Below, one piece after another: positions 37,682-44,877 of a stretch of 45,209 bases of DNA; the stretch's first letter is position 1; the number at the start of each line of letters is the position of its first letter. The DNA lies in IMG/VR virus record IMGVR_UViG_3300029787_000080, positions 5,901-51,109 of that record, one strand, 5' to 3'. Both the position numbers and the translations under genes were made by a program. The notes below the pieces were generated by a model, which saw only the letters and a list, made by a program, of their open reading frames with translations, did not search any database and was not told the DNA's origin. The stretch comes from a virus.

Positions 37682-38123
37682 TCAATTTCTCCAGTCTATA
37701 CATAAGCTCCTCGCGAGAGAGTTGATCAAGCTCGTGCGTGTGGTGTGTTTCGCGCTTATCAATCGCGATGCCACCCATGGCGGCACGAATTTTTTCAGCG
37801 TTGATCGCCGCGGAAAATTGACCGGCATCTTCTGCTTCGAGCGAGAGTTCCCGAAGCCGCTTCAATTGGCCTTCCAGTGTGACGCCGTATTTACGCTGCC
37901 GCTCCTCTCGGAGTTCGGCAATGGCAGCAACCACGATCGGGTAGTCGCGCCCATTTAATAGCTTTGTCGCCATGACATCGGCTGTCTTGGCTGAATATCC
38001 GGCTGCAATGGCGCAGCCTTTGCGTGTTGATTCACCGTCAACAAATTTCTGAACGAAGATCACCTGCTTGTCGGTAAGCCCTCCATTCCGTTCTTTTTGG
38101 CTCTTAAACTTCTTGTCTGCCAT
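37575..38123 (-). CDS. terS: Terminase small subunit
   Basis: 182 residues. LTDKQVIFVQKFVDGE...GCAIAAGYS at 16-45 is the DNA-binding helix-turn-helix signature of Terminase_2-type small subunits, followed by ATKLLN and a helical oligomerisation part (VTLEGQLKRLRELSLEAEDAG). It recognises phage DNA and loads TerL. It is unusual that about 2.9 kb, including a plus-strand gene block, separate it from terL. The C-terminal 35 residues overlap the nuclease gene. Confidence 0.86.
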   Translation of the reverse strand: MADKKFKSQKERNGGLTDKQVIFVQKFVDGESTRKGCAIAAGYSAKTADVMATKLLNGRDYPIVVAAIAELREERQRKYGVTLEGQLKRLRELSLEAEDAGQFSAAINAEKIRAAMGGIAIDKRETHHTHELDQLSREELMYRLEKLNGSGAGAKPVEVIEGNSTERNFLPEDGKQSRSGSP

Positions 38124-38229
38124 CTGTTTTTCCTTTCGTGAGGCACGGTGAGCCAGTCTGGCGATCGTGCATAGGCTCGGCGAACAGGCCGACCTGAATT
38201 ATCTGCATGGACCAATATTGATACGTCAT
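38104..38229 (-). CDS. Possible 41-residue protein upstream of terS
   Basis: ATG 38229 behind AAGAAGAG opens a frame MTYQYWSMQIIQVGLFAEPM..., which overlaps the terS start by 20 bases. Amphipathic start, polar end. The overlap and direction fit an operon leader gene, but composition gives little support. It could equally be the untranslated leader of terS. Confidence 0.35.
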   Translation of the reverse strand: MTYQYWSMQIIQVGLFAEPMHDRQTGSPCLTKGKTDGRQEV

Positions 38230-38365
38230 GGGCTCTTCTTTCGGGTTGAGACAGGCTGAGACAGCCTTGGACAGGGTTGAGACAAATTCCTGTGAACAGC
38301 TCCGAAAATAACAGGAAATCGTATCATTTGACAAATGGCGTGTAATTTTCCGCGTCTCGGGCTCG

Positions 38366-38702
38366 TTTTTGTCTCAGGAGGGGTGGCGACGAGAAGTTTC
38401 AATAAAATCAGTAGGATCACATCTTAAAACCGAACTCTGACTAATAGCTCAGGGCAAAATTTGAACGGATTTTGTTGAGTTTTTTGTCTCAGGTTTTTCT
38501 TTTTTGTCTCAGATGAGGCGAGACATACAAACCGGACTTCGCTTCATTGGCATGAAAAATTCTGGGAGAACAATAACTTACCTATATTTGTGAAAATACG
38601 TTCTCAAATTTTGCCCTGAGCTATTAGTCAGAGTTCGGTTTTAAAATATCAAACCATTGAAAACTCTACATATTCTCGTCGCCACCCCTCCTGAGACAAA
38701 AA
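38366..38702. repeat. Large two-part inverted repeat (30 + 41 perfect base pairs per arm)
   Basis: Outer arms 38366-38395 / 38673-38702 (30 bp, perfect) and inner arms 38424-38464 / 38604-38644 (41 bp, perfect), with 28 diverged bases between outer and inner parts on both sides and a 139-base centre. The equal spacing lets both parts pair in one long cruciform. TCG flanks both ends (38363-38365, 38703-38705), which could be a chance match or a 3-base target duplication. Confidence 0.95.
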
Positions 38703-38811
38703 TCGAAAATCCATCTAATAGCATGTGCGAAGCATAAAATTTTTTCATATCATTGCATTTTATTGTAGACAGTCAGCGTTTTTCCTGAAATAACCTACCT
38801 CATACACAAAT

Positions 38812-38825
38812 TGTCGTATACGACA
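38812..38825. promoter_or_regulatory. Perfect palindrome TGTCGTATACGACA, candidate operator
   Basis: 14-base perfect palindrome 21 bases ahead of the first gene of the small-gene operon (38847). Position and symmetry suit a repressor site. Confidence 0.6.
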
Positions 38826-38846
38826 TCGAACGAACGGAGCAAGCAA

Positions 38847-39224
38847 ATGAACAAGCAAGACCAGATCATCAAGAACCTCGTTGCACGGACCGAGGCCCTC
38901 GGCGGCACCCATCACCGCACCGACTACACCTACAGCGGCGTCGTCTCGCTGAGTCTGGAGATCGGCAAGTCGCACGCCATGGTGGTTATCGGTAAGCGCG
39001 GCGCGATCCAGTATGCCTCGACATGGTTCGAGGATCAGTACGGCGACTGGATCAGCGTGCCTGACAAGAAGAGCCGCCCGAGCTGGGCTCGTGCCGGTGA
39101 GCTACGCGCGTGGTTCTGGCAGGTCAGCCGCGACATGCACGGCGACGAGGAAGCCATGCGCCGCGTCCACCAGTTTCACAACACCGCTTCAATCAACTTC
39201 AACGACAAGATGGTGGCGGCCTAA
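38847..39224 (+). CDS. Hypothetical protein, 125 residues, first of the small-gene operon
   Basis: Start at ATG 38847 behind CGGAGC, after the palindrome. Mixed alpha/beta: a helical start (QDQIIKNLVARTEAL), a strand pair (YSGVVSLSLEIGKSHAMVVIG, GAIQYASTWF), then a helical end (RAGELRAWFWQVSRDMHGDEEAM). Soluble. No family is recognised. Likely made early because it follows a regulated promoter region at the head of a dozen tiny genes. Confidence 0.65.
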   Translation: MNKQDQIIKNLVARTEALGGTHHRTDYTYSGVVSLSLEIGKSHAMVVIGKRGAIQYASTWFEDQYGDWISVPDKKSRPSWARAGELRAWFWQVSRDMHGDEEAMRRVHQFHNTASINFNDKMVAA

Positions 39225-39251
39225 CGGCCCCACCCCGAGGAGGATTTTGTC

Positions 39252-39611
39252 ATGTTTGTATTCGCGAACAAGAACTGCCCCATCATCGCCAACGACACTC
39301 TCGTCACCTACCCGGGGCACGGCGGCTACCGCTACTTGGTCCGCTCGGTCGGATCGAAGGGCGAGTTCTACTGCGTCACGGACGACCGTGGAACGGTCGT
39401 TGCACATCAGATCAACAAGGCCGGTGACGGCGGCTCCTACGACTACGCGCGTGGCGTGCAGTTGGTCGAGGACGCCATCAAGCGTGCTGCTGCCGATCGC
39501 AACGTGATCGAGGCCGCCGAGCGGCTCGCGTTGTACGAGAACGACGAGTTCCTTGCCATGGACTACGACGACGACGTTGCCGCCTACGACGCGGCTCACG
39601 GCATCAGCTAA
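39252..39611 (+). CDS. Hypothetical acidic protein, 119 residues
   Basis: Ribosome site GAGGAGGATT. The N-terminal half is beta (FVFANKNCPIIANDTLVTY, YRYLVRSVGSKGEFYCVTD), perhaps an SH3-like small barrel; the C-terminal half is helical and acidic (DAIKRAAADRNVIEAAERLALYENDEF, ending DYDDDVAAYDAAHG). The leader GGAGGATTTTG before the ATG recurs before the next gene. Confidence 0.62.
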   Translation: MFVFANKNCPIIANDTLVTYPGHGGYRYLVRSVGSKGEFYCVTDDRGTVVAHQINKAGDGGSYDYARGVQLVEDAIKRAAADRNVIEAAERLALYENDEFLAMDYDDDVAAYDAAHGIS

Positions 39612-39625
39612 GGGAGGATTTTGCC

Positions 39626-39973
39626 ATGACCACAATCAATCAATTGAGATGGAGTGCTGGCGTTGTCAACGAGCAGTTGAAGCGCTCGGGCTCCGAGCTT
39701 GTCTACTTCGTCAACGACGCGCGCGAACAGACCGGCAAGATCGTGCTGTACACCGAGCAGTATGGGCACGAGCATTCGTTCAAGACGCCGAAAGAGTGCG
39801 CCATGTTCCTGCGCGGGATGCTGGCCGGCATCTACAACACGCGGCCGAACGCGAACTTCATGCGCGATCCTGCCACCAGCCGCGTCCTCGATGACGACGC
39901 TGCCGAACTGCAAAGGCGGCGTCAGCTAGTCGAGACCGCCTACGCAAAGGCCAACGAGGAGGCCAGCCAGTGA
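39626..39973 (+). CDS. Hypothetical protein, 115 residues
   Basis: Ribosome site GGGAGGATT. Begins TINQLRWSAGVVNEQLKRSG, then strands (ELVYFVNDAREQTGKIVLYTEQY), a Lys/Arg-containing helix (KTPKECAMFLRGMLAGIYN) and a final helix (AAELQRRRQLVETAYAKANEEA). The alpha-beta-beta-alpha order recalls small phage regulators, but no family is recognised. The stop overlaps the next start. Confidence 0.6.
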   Translation: MTTINQLRWSAGVVNEQLKRSGSELVYFVNDAREQTGKIVLYTEQYGHEHSFKTPKECAMFLRGMLAGIYNTRPNANFMRDPATSRVLDDDAAELQRRRQLVETAYAKANEEASQ

Positions 39974-40212
39974 CCATCATTCACCTGACCCCGAACCAGT
40001 CGAAGCTGGTTGAGAAGATGGAAGCCGGATACCGCGACTTCCACTCGTTCTACCAATCCGAGGACCGCGATGAGGCGGCCTACCGGATCGTCAAGGCGAA
40101 GCTCGAACTGGGCTTTGGCAAGGCGGACATCGACGACAAGCAATGGACCGGTGCACGCAAGCACCATAAGCGGCTGCGGGTTGCAGCCGACAAGAAGGGA
40201 GCCACCCAATGA
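39970..40212 (+). CDS. Hypothetical protein, 80 residues (GTG start)
   Basis: GTG within a GTGA overlap with the previous stop. Helical: LTPNQSKLVEKMEAGYRDFHSFYQ, DRDEAAYRIVKAKLELGFGKADID, with a basic end (ARKHHKRLRVAADKKG). The basic tail contrasts with the acidic neighbours and may bind nucleic acid. No family is recognised. Confidence 0.58.
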   Translation: MTIIHLTPNQSKLVEKMEAGYRDFHSFYQSEDRDEAAYRIVKAKLELGFGKADIDDKQWTGARKHHKRLRVAADKKGATQ

Positions 40213-40679
40213 ACATCGAATATTCCCCCGCGACTGGGGCACCACGAATCCTGATCCAAGCCAATCCCTGTTGGGAGCAATGGGCCGAGCTTGCCGAGGC
40301 CGTGTGGGTCACGGCACTGGAGGGTGGCTGCAATTACTGGATGGACCACATCCACATCCGCCATCTGGAAACGACTGCTCCGTACGCGAAGCTGCCGGAG
40401 GGCCGCCACTGGAGCCTAAAAAATGGTGGTGACATCATCAAGAACTTCAGCCTCGTGGTTCACCACAACGCTGGCGGTCATGACTATTGGATAAAGGGCA
40501 GCATCGAGAATGCCGAGGTCACCGAGGCCAAGTCATTCGATGTGGTCGCGCGTGGCATCAATAACCTGCCGCCCGATGTGAAGATGTCGGTCATGTTCTC
40601 CGAGACCTGCGACATCGACGCTGAGATCGCGGATCAGATCATCCAGTGCGGCCTGTTCGGGAGTGCGGTCTATGGATGA
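40209..40679 (+). CDS. Hypothetical protein, 156 residues
   Basis: Largest of this operon. Its N-terminal half is rich in Trp and His (CWEQWAELAEAVWVTALEGGCNYWMDHIHIRHLE). A compact C-terminal core follows (DYWIKGSIENAEVTEAKSFDVVARGINNLP...IADQIIQCGLFG). The pattern VTALEGGxxYW occurs in small phage proteins I have seen annotated only as hypothetical. ATGA overlap with the previous gene. Confidence 0.6.
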   Translation: MNIEYSPATGAPRILIQANPCWEQWAELAEAVWVTALEGGCNYWMDHIHIRHLETTAPYAKLPEGRHWSLKNGGDIIKNFSLVVHHNAGGHDYWIKGSIENAEVTEAKSFDVVARGINNLPPDVKMSVMFSETCDIDAEIADQIIQCGLFGSAVYG

Positions 40680-40845
40680 CGAGCAGCTGATCTGTGTGGA
40701 CGAGAAAGTCCGAGAGAACCTGCGTCAGTTTGGTGATCTCATCTTTGATGAGGCACCCCAGAAAGAGATCGATGCAGCGTGGCGCGCTTACAAGCGCATG
40801 AAGGACCTACAAAGGGAGGGCGTTGAGTATGTCCCAACATTCTGA
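40672..40845 (+). CDS. Hypothetical acidic protein, 57 residues
   Basis: Start at ATG 40672, 8 bases inside the previous gene, behind CGGGAG; a GTG nine bases earlier is also possible. Helical (DEKVRENLRQFGDLIFDE, QKEIDAAWRAYKRMKDLQREG). Too short for family assignment. It overlaps the next start as well, so this is tight translational coupling. Confidence 0.5.
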   Translation: MDDEQLICVDEKVRENLRQFGDLIFDEAPQKEIDAAWRAYKRMKDLQREGVEYVPTF

Positions 40846-41095
40846 AGACAGGTGGGTGATCGTGGTGCCCACCCTATGCGAGGGCGACATGGCGTGGGGC
40901 GAGTCCTCCGGCGTGATCGAACTCTACGAGACAGAGGCTATGGCCGAGGCGGAGATACAGGACTGCTTCGAGTGCATGGTCGAGTCCCAAATCGAAAGCG
41001 GGTTCGAGCCGGACGAAGAGCCGAGCGCATTCCCGCTCCCCTACTCCGAATACGTCAAAGGCAGGAAGGCAATCTGGCATGCAACAAATCATTGA
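40829..41095 (+). CDS. Strongly acidic protein, 88 residues
   Basis: Start at ATG 40829 behind AGGGAGGG. A beta-like beginning (DRWVIVVPTLCEGDMAWGESSGVIELYE), then a dense run of acidic residues (TEAMAEAEIQDCFECMVESQIESGFEPDEEP). Net charge is clearly negative, as in DNA-mimic anti-restriction proteins, but that role is a guess. No family is recognised. Confidence 0.58.
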   Translation: MSQHSEDRWVIVVPTLCEGDMAWGESSGVIELYETEAMAEAEIQDCFECMVESQIESGFEPDEEPSAFPLPYSEYVKGRKAIWHATNH

Positions 41096-41372
41096 AGCTG
41101 ATTTCTCGGTGACCTGCTCCGCAATGTGGGAACCGAAACTACTGGACAACTGGCCGGAGGATGAGAACGGCCGTCTCCTGACGCTCGACGACGCGGCTGA
41201 GTGGTTCATCAAGTGGGGTGTGCTGTGTGTCGCGTGGAAGGACCAAGGAACGTGGATCGAGTACGAACCAACCTCGGCCGAGACCGGTGATGCGGATCTC
41301 AAGTATCCCGACCGCGTCTACCGCTCCGGCAAGGAGATCGTGAACGGAGGGCATGGCGTTGAAGAGGTTTGA
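41079..41372 (+). CDS. Acidic protein, 97 residues
   Basis: Overlaps its neighbours on both sides. Trp- and acid-rich: CSAMWEPKLLDNWPEDENGRLLTLDDAAEWFIKWGVLCVAWKD, then strand-rich (TWIEYEPTSAETGDADL). A helix with alternating Trp and acidic residues could bury a hydrophobic face against a partner. No family is recognised. Confidence 0.57.
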   Translation: MQQIIEADFSVTCSAMWEPKLLDNWPEDENGRLLTLDDAAEWFIKWGVLCVAWKDQGTWIEYEPTSAETGDADLKYPDRVYRSGKEIVNGGHGVEEV

Positions 41373-41535
41373 AGTAACGATCGTGGCAAAGAACATCGTG
41401 GTGATCGATGCAGCTAGCGAAGCCGAGGCGTACGACAAGGCTCTGTCCTTGGGCGTCTGGGACACACTGGATGGTGCTGACTACGAGATCAGCACCATTA
41501 TCCCCGATCCATACAACGAGGAGAACGATCAATGA
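41353..41535 (+). CDS. Hypothetical protein, 60 residues, beta-alpha-beta
   Basis: A clear small fold: strand FEVTIVAKNIVVIDA, helix SEAEAYDKALSLG, strand ADYEISTIIPD. This matches the short DpnD/PcfM-like pattern (FxVxxxxxxxVxxxAxxxxEAxxxA), a family of small phage and plasmid proteins of unclear role. It overlaps both neighbours. Confidence 0.55.
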   Translation: MALKRFEVTIVAKNIVVIDAASEAEAYDKALSLGVWDTLDGADYEISTIIPDPYNEENDQ

Positions 41536-41804
41536 GTGTTGTCGAAAACTGGGAGTCGCTGATGGCGGCCCGAGATGCGGCAGAAAAGGATCACTGGTCC
41601 ATGCCGCTTTACAACGAATTCTATCAGGCCGTCCTCGATGACGAAGAGGGCTCGAAGAATTTCAACCGCCTATTAGAGCGGTACATGTTGGCATCAACTG
41701 AAGCGCGCGCAGCCATGGACGACGTCCTAGTCGCGGTGTGCGGATGGAACATGCCTAGTCTGGCCCATAAGGCCTACCCACAAGAGGCCGAGAAGGCCCA
41801 CTAA
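41532..41804 (+). CDS. Hypothetical protein, 90 residues
   Basis: ATGA overlap with the previous gene. Helical and acidic: VVENWESLMAARDAAEKDHWSMPLYNEFYQAVLDDEEG, NFNRLLERYMLASTEARAAMDDVLVAVCGWNMP. No motif. Composition and coupling place it with the rest of this operon. Confidence 0.55.
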   Translation: MSVVENWESLMAARDAAEKDHWSMPLYNEFYQAVLDDEEGSKNFNRLLERYMLASTEARAAMDDVLVAVCGWNMPSLAHKAYPQEAEKAH

Positions 41805-41824
41805 CAAGAGAAGGAGAACGATGA

Positions 41825-42088
41825 ATGAGCAAGACAGGACAATGGGTCCTCGGCATGCAGGAGGACGCGACGTGGATGTCGCGAGATTCGTGGGCCGCGA
41901 AGCACGGTGCGAGCAACTTGTCTGTCTATGACGAGGTGCAGGAGGGCGACACCGCCTTCGAGCCTTACGCGGTCAAAGTCGAAGCTGCCAATCGGTCAGA
42001 GGAAGTGGCAGCTACCGACGATGACCTTTTCAACAAGGTGGTCGAGCTGATCGGCCGGACCTTCGAGGACAAGGAGGCGCGGCAGTGA
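41825..42088 (+). CDS. Acidic hypothetical protein, 87 residues
   Basis: Behind AGAAGGAGAACG. Trp-containing N-terminus (TGQWVLGMQEDATWMSRDSWAAKHG), then YDEVQEGDTAFEPYAVKVEA and an acidic helical end (ATDDDLFNKVVELIGRTFEDKEA). No family is recognised. The stop overlaps the next GTG. Confidence 0.55.
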   Translation: MSKTGQWVLGMQEDATWMSRDSWAAKHGASNLSVYDEVQEGDTAFEPYAVKVEAANRSEEVAATDDDLFNKVVELIGRTFEDKEARQ

Positions 42089-42393
42089 ACCAGTACTATA
42101 CCGATCTGTCGCTGCCGGCAGGTCCCCCGCTCTCCAAGCACTACACCGACCAAGGGAGGCCCAGAACTGGGTCTCCCGAGGACCGAGGCTCAGCCGACCG
42201 GTACTACGGTCGAGGCTACAAGCCTCATTGGTATCGCCCTACGCCGGAGGGCCCTCACGCAGTAGTGAGGGTTGAGGCGCAGGACATGACTTCGTCAGAG
42301 CTGGCTGCATACGACTACGGCTACGGCCGGGAGACCGGCGAAAAAGAATGGCGCGGTGAGCCGTGCCCAGTGCAGGAAACTATCGAATGGTAA
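42085..42393 (+). CDS. Tyr/Gly/Pro-rich hypothetical protein, 102 residues (GTG start)
   Basis: GTG start in a GTGA overlap. Unusual composition: many Tyr, Pro, Gly and Arg (YYTDLSLPAGPPLSKHYTDQGRP, RYYGRGYKPHWYRPTPEGPH), then a folded end (AQDMTSSELAAYDYGYGRETGEKEW). Largely disordered by composition. Function unknown. Confidence 0.52.
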   Translation: MNQYYTDLSLPAGPPLSKHYTDQGRPRTGSPEDRGSADRYYGRGYKPHWYRPTPEGPHAVVRVEAQDMTSSELAAYDYGYGRETGEKEWRGEPCPVQETIEW

Positions 42394-42656
42394 TGCGAGT
42401 ATCAGACTATCCGCAAGTGCCACCCAAGCTGGTGGTATCACGCAACAAGCTGCGCAAGGAGCTCGAGGCCGACGGCGCAGGACAGCTCGAACACTATAAG
42501 TCTAGGGTCAAAGCATGTTGGCTACAGCGCTACGGCTTTCATATGATTGGTGTTCAGAACATCCATGATGAGCTGCGTCTCGCCATGATTGGCAAGGTAA
42601 AGGCAGCAGACTTTGTCGAGCGTCTAGGCTCGGCTCTCTACATCCCAAAGGAGTAA
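42393..42656 (+). CDS. Hypothetical protein, 87 residues
   Basis: ATG 42393 overlaps the previous stop (TAATG); ATG 42387 is an alternative. Basic and helical (KLVVSRNKLRKELEADGAGQLEHYKSRVKACWLQRYGFHMI), then NIHDELRLAMIGKVKAADFVERLG. It resembles small nucleic-acid-binding proteins in charge only. Last gene of the overlapping cluster. Confidence 0.52.
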   Translation: MRVSDYPQVPPKLVVSRNKLRKELEADGAGQLEHYKSRVKACWLQRYGFHMIGVQNIHDELRLAMIGKVKAADFVERLGSALYIPKE

Positions 42657-42659
42657 TAA

Positions 42660-43001
42660 ATGAAACAGTCCATCATCCTTCTTGCGGTGCTGGTCGCAGC
42701 CAGCACGCAAGCTGCCGCTCACCCGGCTGATAATCATACAGACGCGGATCACTATCACACCGAACCTCCGATTAGATACAGCCTAGTCGCGTCATCGGTC
42801 GTGGTGTGTGACGCTTCAAAAGGCGTGCTCAAAGTTGAATATGATCCCATCTACGAAGGATGCATGTATGCACATCGCGACGAGTGGTTGAGAAGTGCGA
42901 AAAAAGGCACCGCTGGGAGTCAAGTTCGTAAACTCATTAGTCAGAAATGCGAGCGCACCGCGTGCAATCCCTCGTGGCTAGATGAACTCAGATATAAGTG
43001 A
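42660..43001 (+). CDS. Exported His-rich protein, 113 residues
   Basis: Signal peptide MKQSIILLAVLVAASTQAAA, behind AAGGAG. The mature N-terminus (HPADNHTDADHYHTEPP) is rich in His and Asp and may bind metal ions. Three later cysteines (VVVCDAS, EGCMYA, KCERTAC) suggest disulphides in the periplasm. The opening MKQSII also begins the truncated gene at 45159. The function is unknown; the metal-binding idea is inference from composition. Confidence 0.6.
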   Translation: MKQSIILLAVLVAASTQAAAHPADNHTDADHYHTEPPIRYSLVASSVVVCDASKGVLKVEYDPIYEGCMYAHRDEWLRSAKKGTAGSQVRKLISQKCERTACNPSWLDELRYK

Positions 43002-43079
43002 ATAGAGTTGCCCAACTCTCAACCCTAGTGTTTACTTAAAGAAAAACCCAATGCCGAGAAGAAAAAAGGGAGAAGTATC

Positions 43080-44828
43080 GTGAACTACAAAAAGAGTCTT
43101 GTACCTCCAATCCTGATCGCAACTGCATTGAGCGGCGTGACCGTTTTCTCCGCTCATGCTTCTTGCGAGAACACCTCGCCCTCTTCTCGGCTTAACCCGA
43201 CGGAGTTGTCTGATCACGGAAAGTGCTGGCTAAAAAAGCACCGTCCCGAGGAACAGTCTGGCTTGGCAGGAGAATTGTTTTTTGTACAGGCCCCGAACGG
43301 TGACTACTTCTCCATGCCTGTCAAAACCCTGGCTCAAATGCCCGAGGAAAAAGCCATTGATCTGGTTTCAAAAGGCGTTGTCGGGATGATCAAGGAAGAT
43401 GTTCAAGAGATCGGAAAGGTGGCTGCTGCTTCGCAGGAGCTTGAAGACCTGCGTATCAAAATTAATCGGAAGCAGGAGAGATTGAAAGTTCTCAGACAAC
43501 AGAGCTCAGATTTGCAGGAAAAGAGGGACTCACTTCAAGCGGAGCGCGATGCATTGACAGCTATTGTCACTAATGAGAACGTGGCTCAAACTCCTCAACT
43601 CGTCACACCCAATGACGCGGAGATAGACGATCCCACTTCACCTTCTATTTTCGAATTACCGCTTATCGATGCGCCAATTGTTCTTTCTGAAGAGCTTCCA
43701 GAACAAGCCAATCTGTCGATAGAGACGTTAGGAGACAGCGCGACTGAGAGAGCTGATCAGGCTGAAGAAGACAGTGCGGCGGCCAAGGAAAGGCAAATCG
43801 CAGCGCTTGATGCGTTGTCTTCAAACGAAGATGCGTTGAAGTCTGAACAAATCGAGGCACTTGAACGATCTCTTGGAGATAAGGAAGGCGTGATTGCTTT
43901 GCTGCGGGATAGGCAAGATGAGTTGTTGAATATGATGTCAGAAACTAAAGCACAACTTAATGCGGAGATCGATAAACTGAACCAGGACGTCAAAGATCTT
44001 AAAAAGAAATTGGCAGGAGTGCGTAAAGAGCAAAAGAAACTGATCGAAGGTCTTGTTGAAAGCGATCTAACTTTTACCTCCTCCGTTCACAAATCGGATG
44101 ATGAGATTCGTAGAGACAAAGGTCTTCCTTCAAAAGACTATTTCGAAGCAAGGAGAAACAAAAACTACGAATCTGTCGGCGAAAATTTGTTCGACATAAC
44201 AACACAAGAGACGATCACTACAGAGGTGGCAGTGCTTGAGACGCCTGCGTATGCGTCTGAAGCAATCACTGACGTTGTCACAGCAACTCCGATAGAGGAA
44301 GAAAATTCAAACGTTGCGATTAAAGAAGAGCTGAAACTGACGTTGAGAGAATGCGATTGTGAGTTGGTTGGTCATAACGCAGCCGAGGCGCTGAGCGGTA
44401 TAGACGCCGATGATTTTCTAAACGGCGAATTTGAAAATGCGGTTCTAACAAACAATCCTAGTTTTTCGTCGCTCGATGATGAGGGAGCATCGCAAAAACC
44501 GTCAAATTTGTTGACCTCAGCAATGGGTTTTACGAAAAACTCAAAAGGTGAGTATGACATACAAAATTTGGTGCCTTCCAACGATACCAGTAACAAGGTC
44601 AAGCTCAGGACAGAACATGATATAGATATCATCTTCAAGAGCGAGAAGGAGGCCAACACCTTTTTCGCGGCGGTCGAAGCTTCTGTCGAGGAATCTGTTA
44701 CAACAGCAGTATCGAAAGCACGCGAAGCCTACAAGCAAGGCTACAGAGACGGCTACGATGCCGGATACGCTCAAGGGTTTGTAGATGGATACCGTCAAGC
44801 TGAACAAGATTATGGTGTCGGCCAGTAA
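43080..44828 (+). CDS. Exported coiled-coil protein with GY-repeat tail, 582 residues (GTG start)
   Basis: GTG 43080 behind GGGAGAAG gives a signal peptide (NYKKSLVPPILIATALSGVTVFSAHA). A small domain follows (CENTSPSS...GKCWLKKHRPEE, then GELFFVQAPNGDYFSMPV). Two coiled coils flank an acidic linker (about 115-165 and 240-325). The C-terminus has a Tyr/Gly repeat (QGYRDGYDAGYAQGFVDGY) that makes a tight GxxxG-like helix. Long periplasmic coiled coils like this may bridge membranes or bind the envelope. No family is recognised. More A+T-rich than the operon before it. Confidence 0.7.
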   Translation: MNYKKSLVPPILIATALSGVTVFSAHASCENTSPSSRLNPTELSDHGKCWLKKHRPEEQSGLAGELFFVQAPNGDYFSMPVKTLAQMPEEKAIDLVSKGVVGMIKEDVQEIGKVAAASQELEDLRIKINRKQERLKVLRQQSSDLQEKRDSLQAERDALTAIVTNENVAQTPQLVTPNDAEIDDPTSPSIFELPLIDAPIVLSEELPEQANLSIETLGDSATERADQAEEDSAAAKERQIAALDALSSNEDALKSEQIEALERSLGDKEGVIALLRDRQDELLNMMSETKAQLNAEIDKLNQDVKDLKKKLAGVRKEQKKLIEGLVESDLTFTSSVHKSDDEIRRDKGLPSKDYFEARRNKNYESVGENLFDITTQETITTEVAVLETPAYASEAITDVVTATPIEEENSNVAIKEELKLTLRECDCELVGHNAAEALSGIDADDFLNGEFENAVLTNNPSFSSLDDEGASQKPSNLLTSAMGFTKNSKGEYDIQNLVPSNDTSNKVKLRTEHDIDIIFKSEKEANTFFAAVEASVEESVTTAVSKAREAYKQGYRDGYDAGYAQGFVDGYRQAEQDYGVGQ

Positions 44829-44877
44829 ATAAAGTTTCCCCACCACCAACCAAACTCAAACATCAAGGAGATGAGTA

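Larger units (their letters stand above)
38230..38846. other. Gene-poor region with giant inverted repeat and TGAGACA motifs
   Basis: About 600 bases without a convincing gene, noticeably A+T-rich between G+C-rich neighbours. TGAGACA occurs at 38247, 38257 and 38278, inverted as TGTCTCA at 38370, 38485 and 38505, and again forward at 38692; a CGAGACA variant lies at 38519. It also contains the inverted repeat 38366-38702 and the palindrome 38812-38825. Candidate origin of replication and/or control region between divergent operons. Confidence 0.6.

Noticed and set aside
38226-38420. 64-codon minus-strand frame starting MILLILLKLL
   Set aside because: It reads through the arm of the large inverted repeat, has no ribosome site, and its hydrophobic start comes from A+T-rich spacer sequence.
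38366-38702. Insertion sequence
   Set aside because: The inverted repeats enclose only 139 bases without a transposase. A MITE remains possible, but the 3-base flanking match could be chance.
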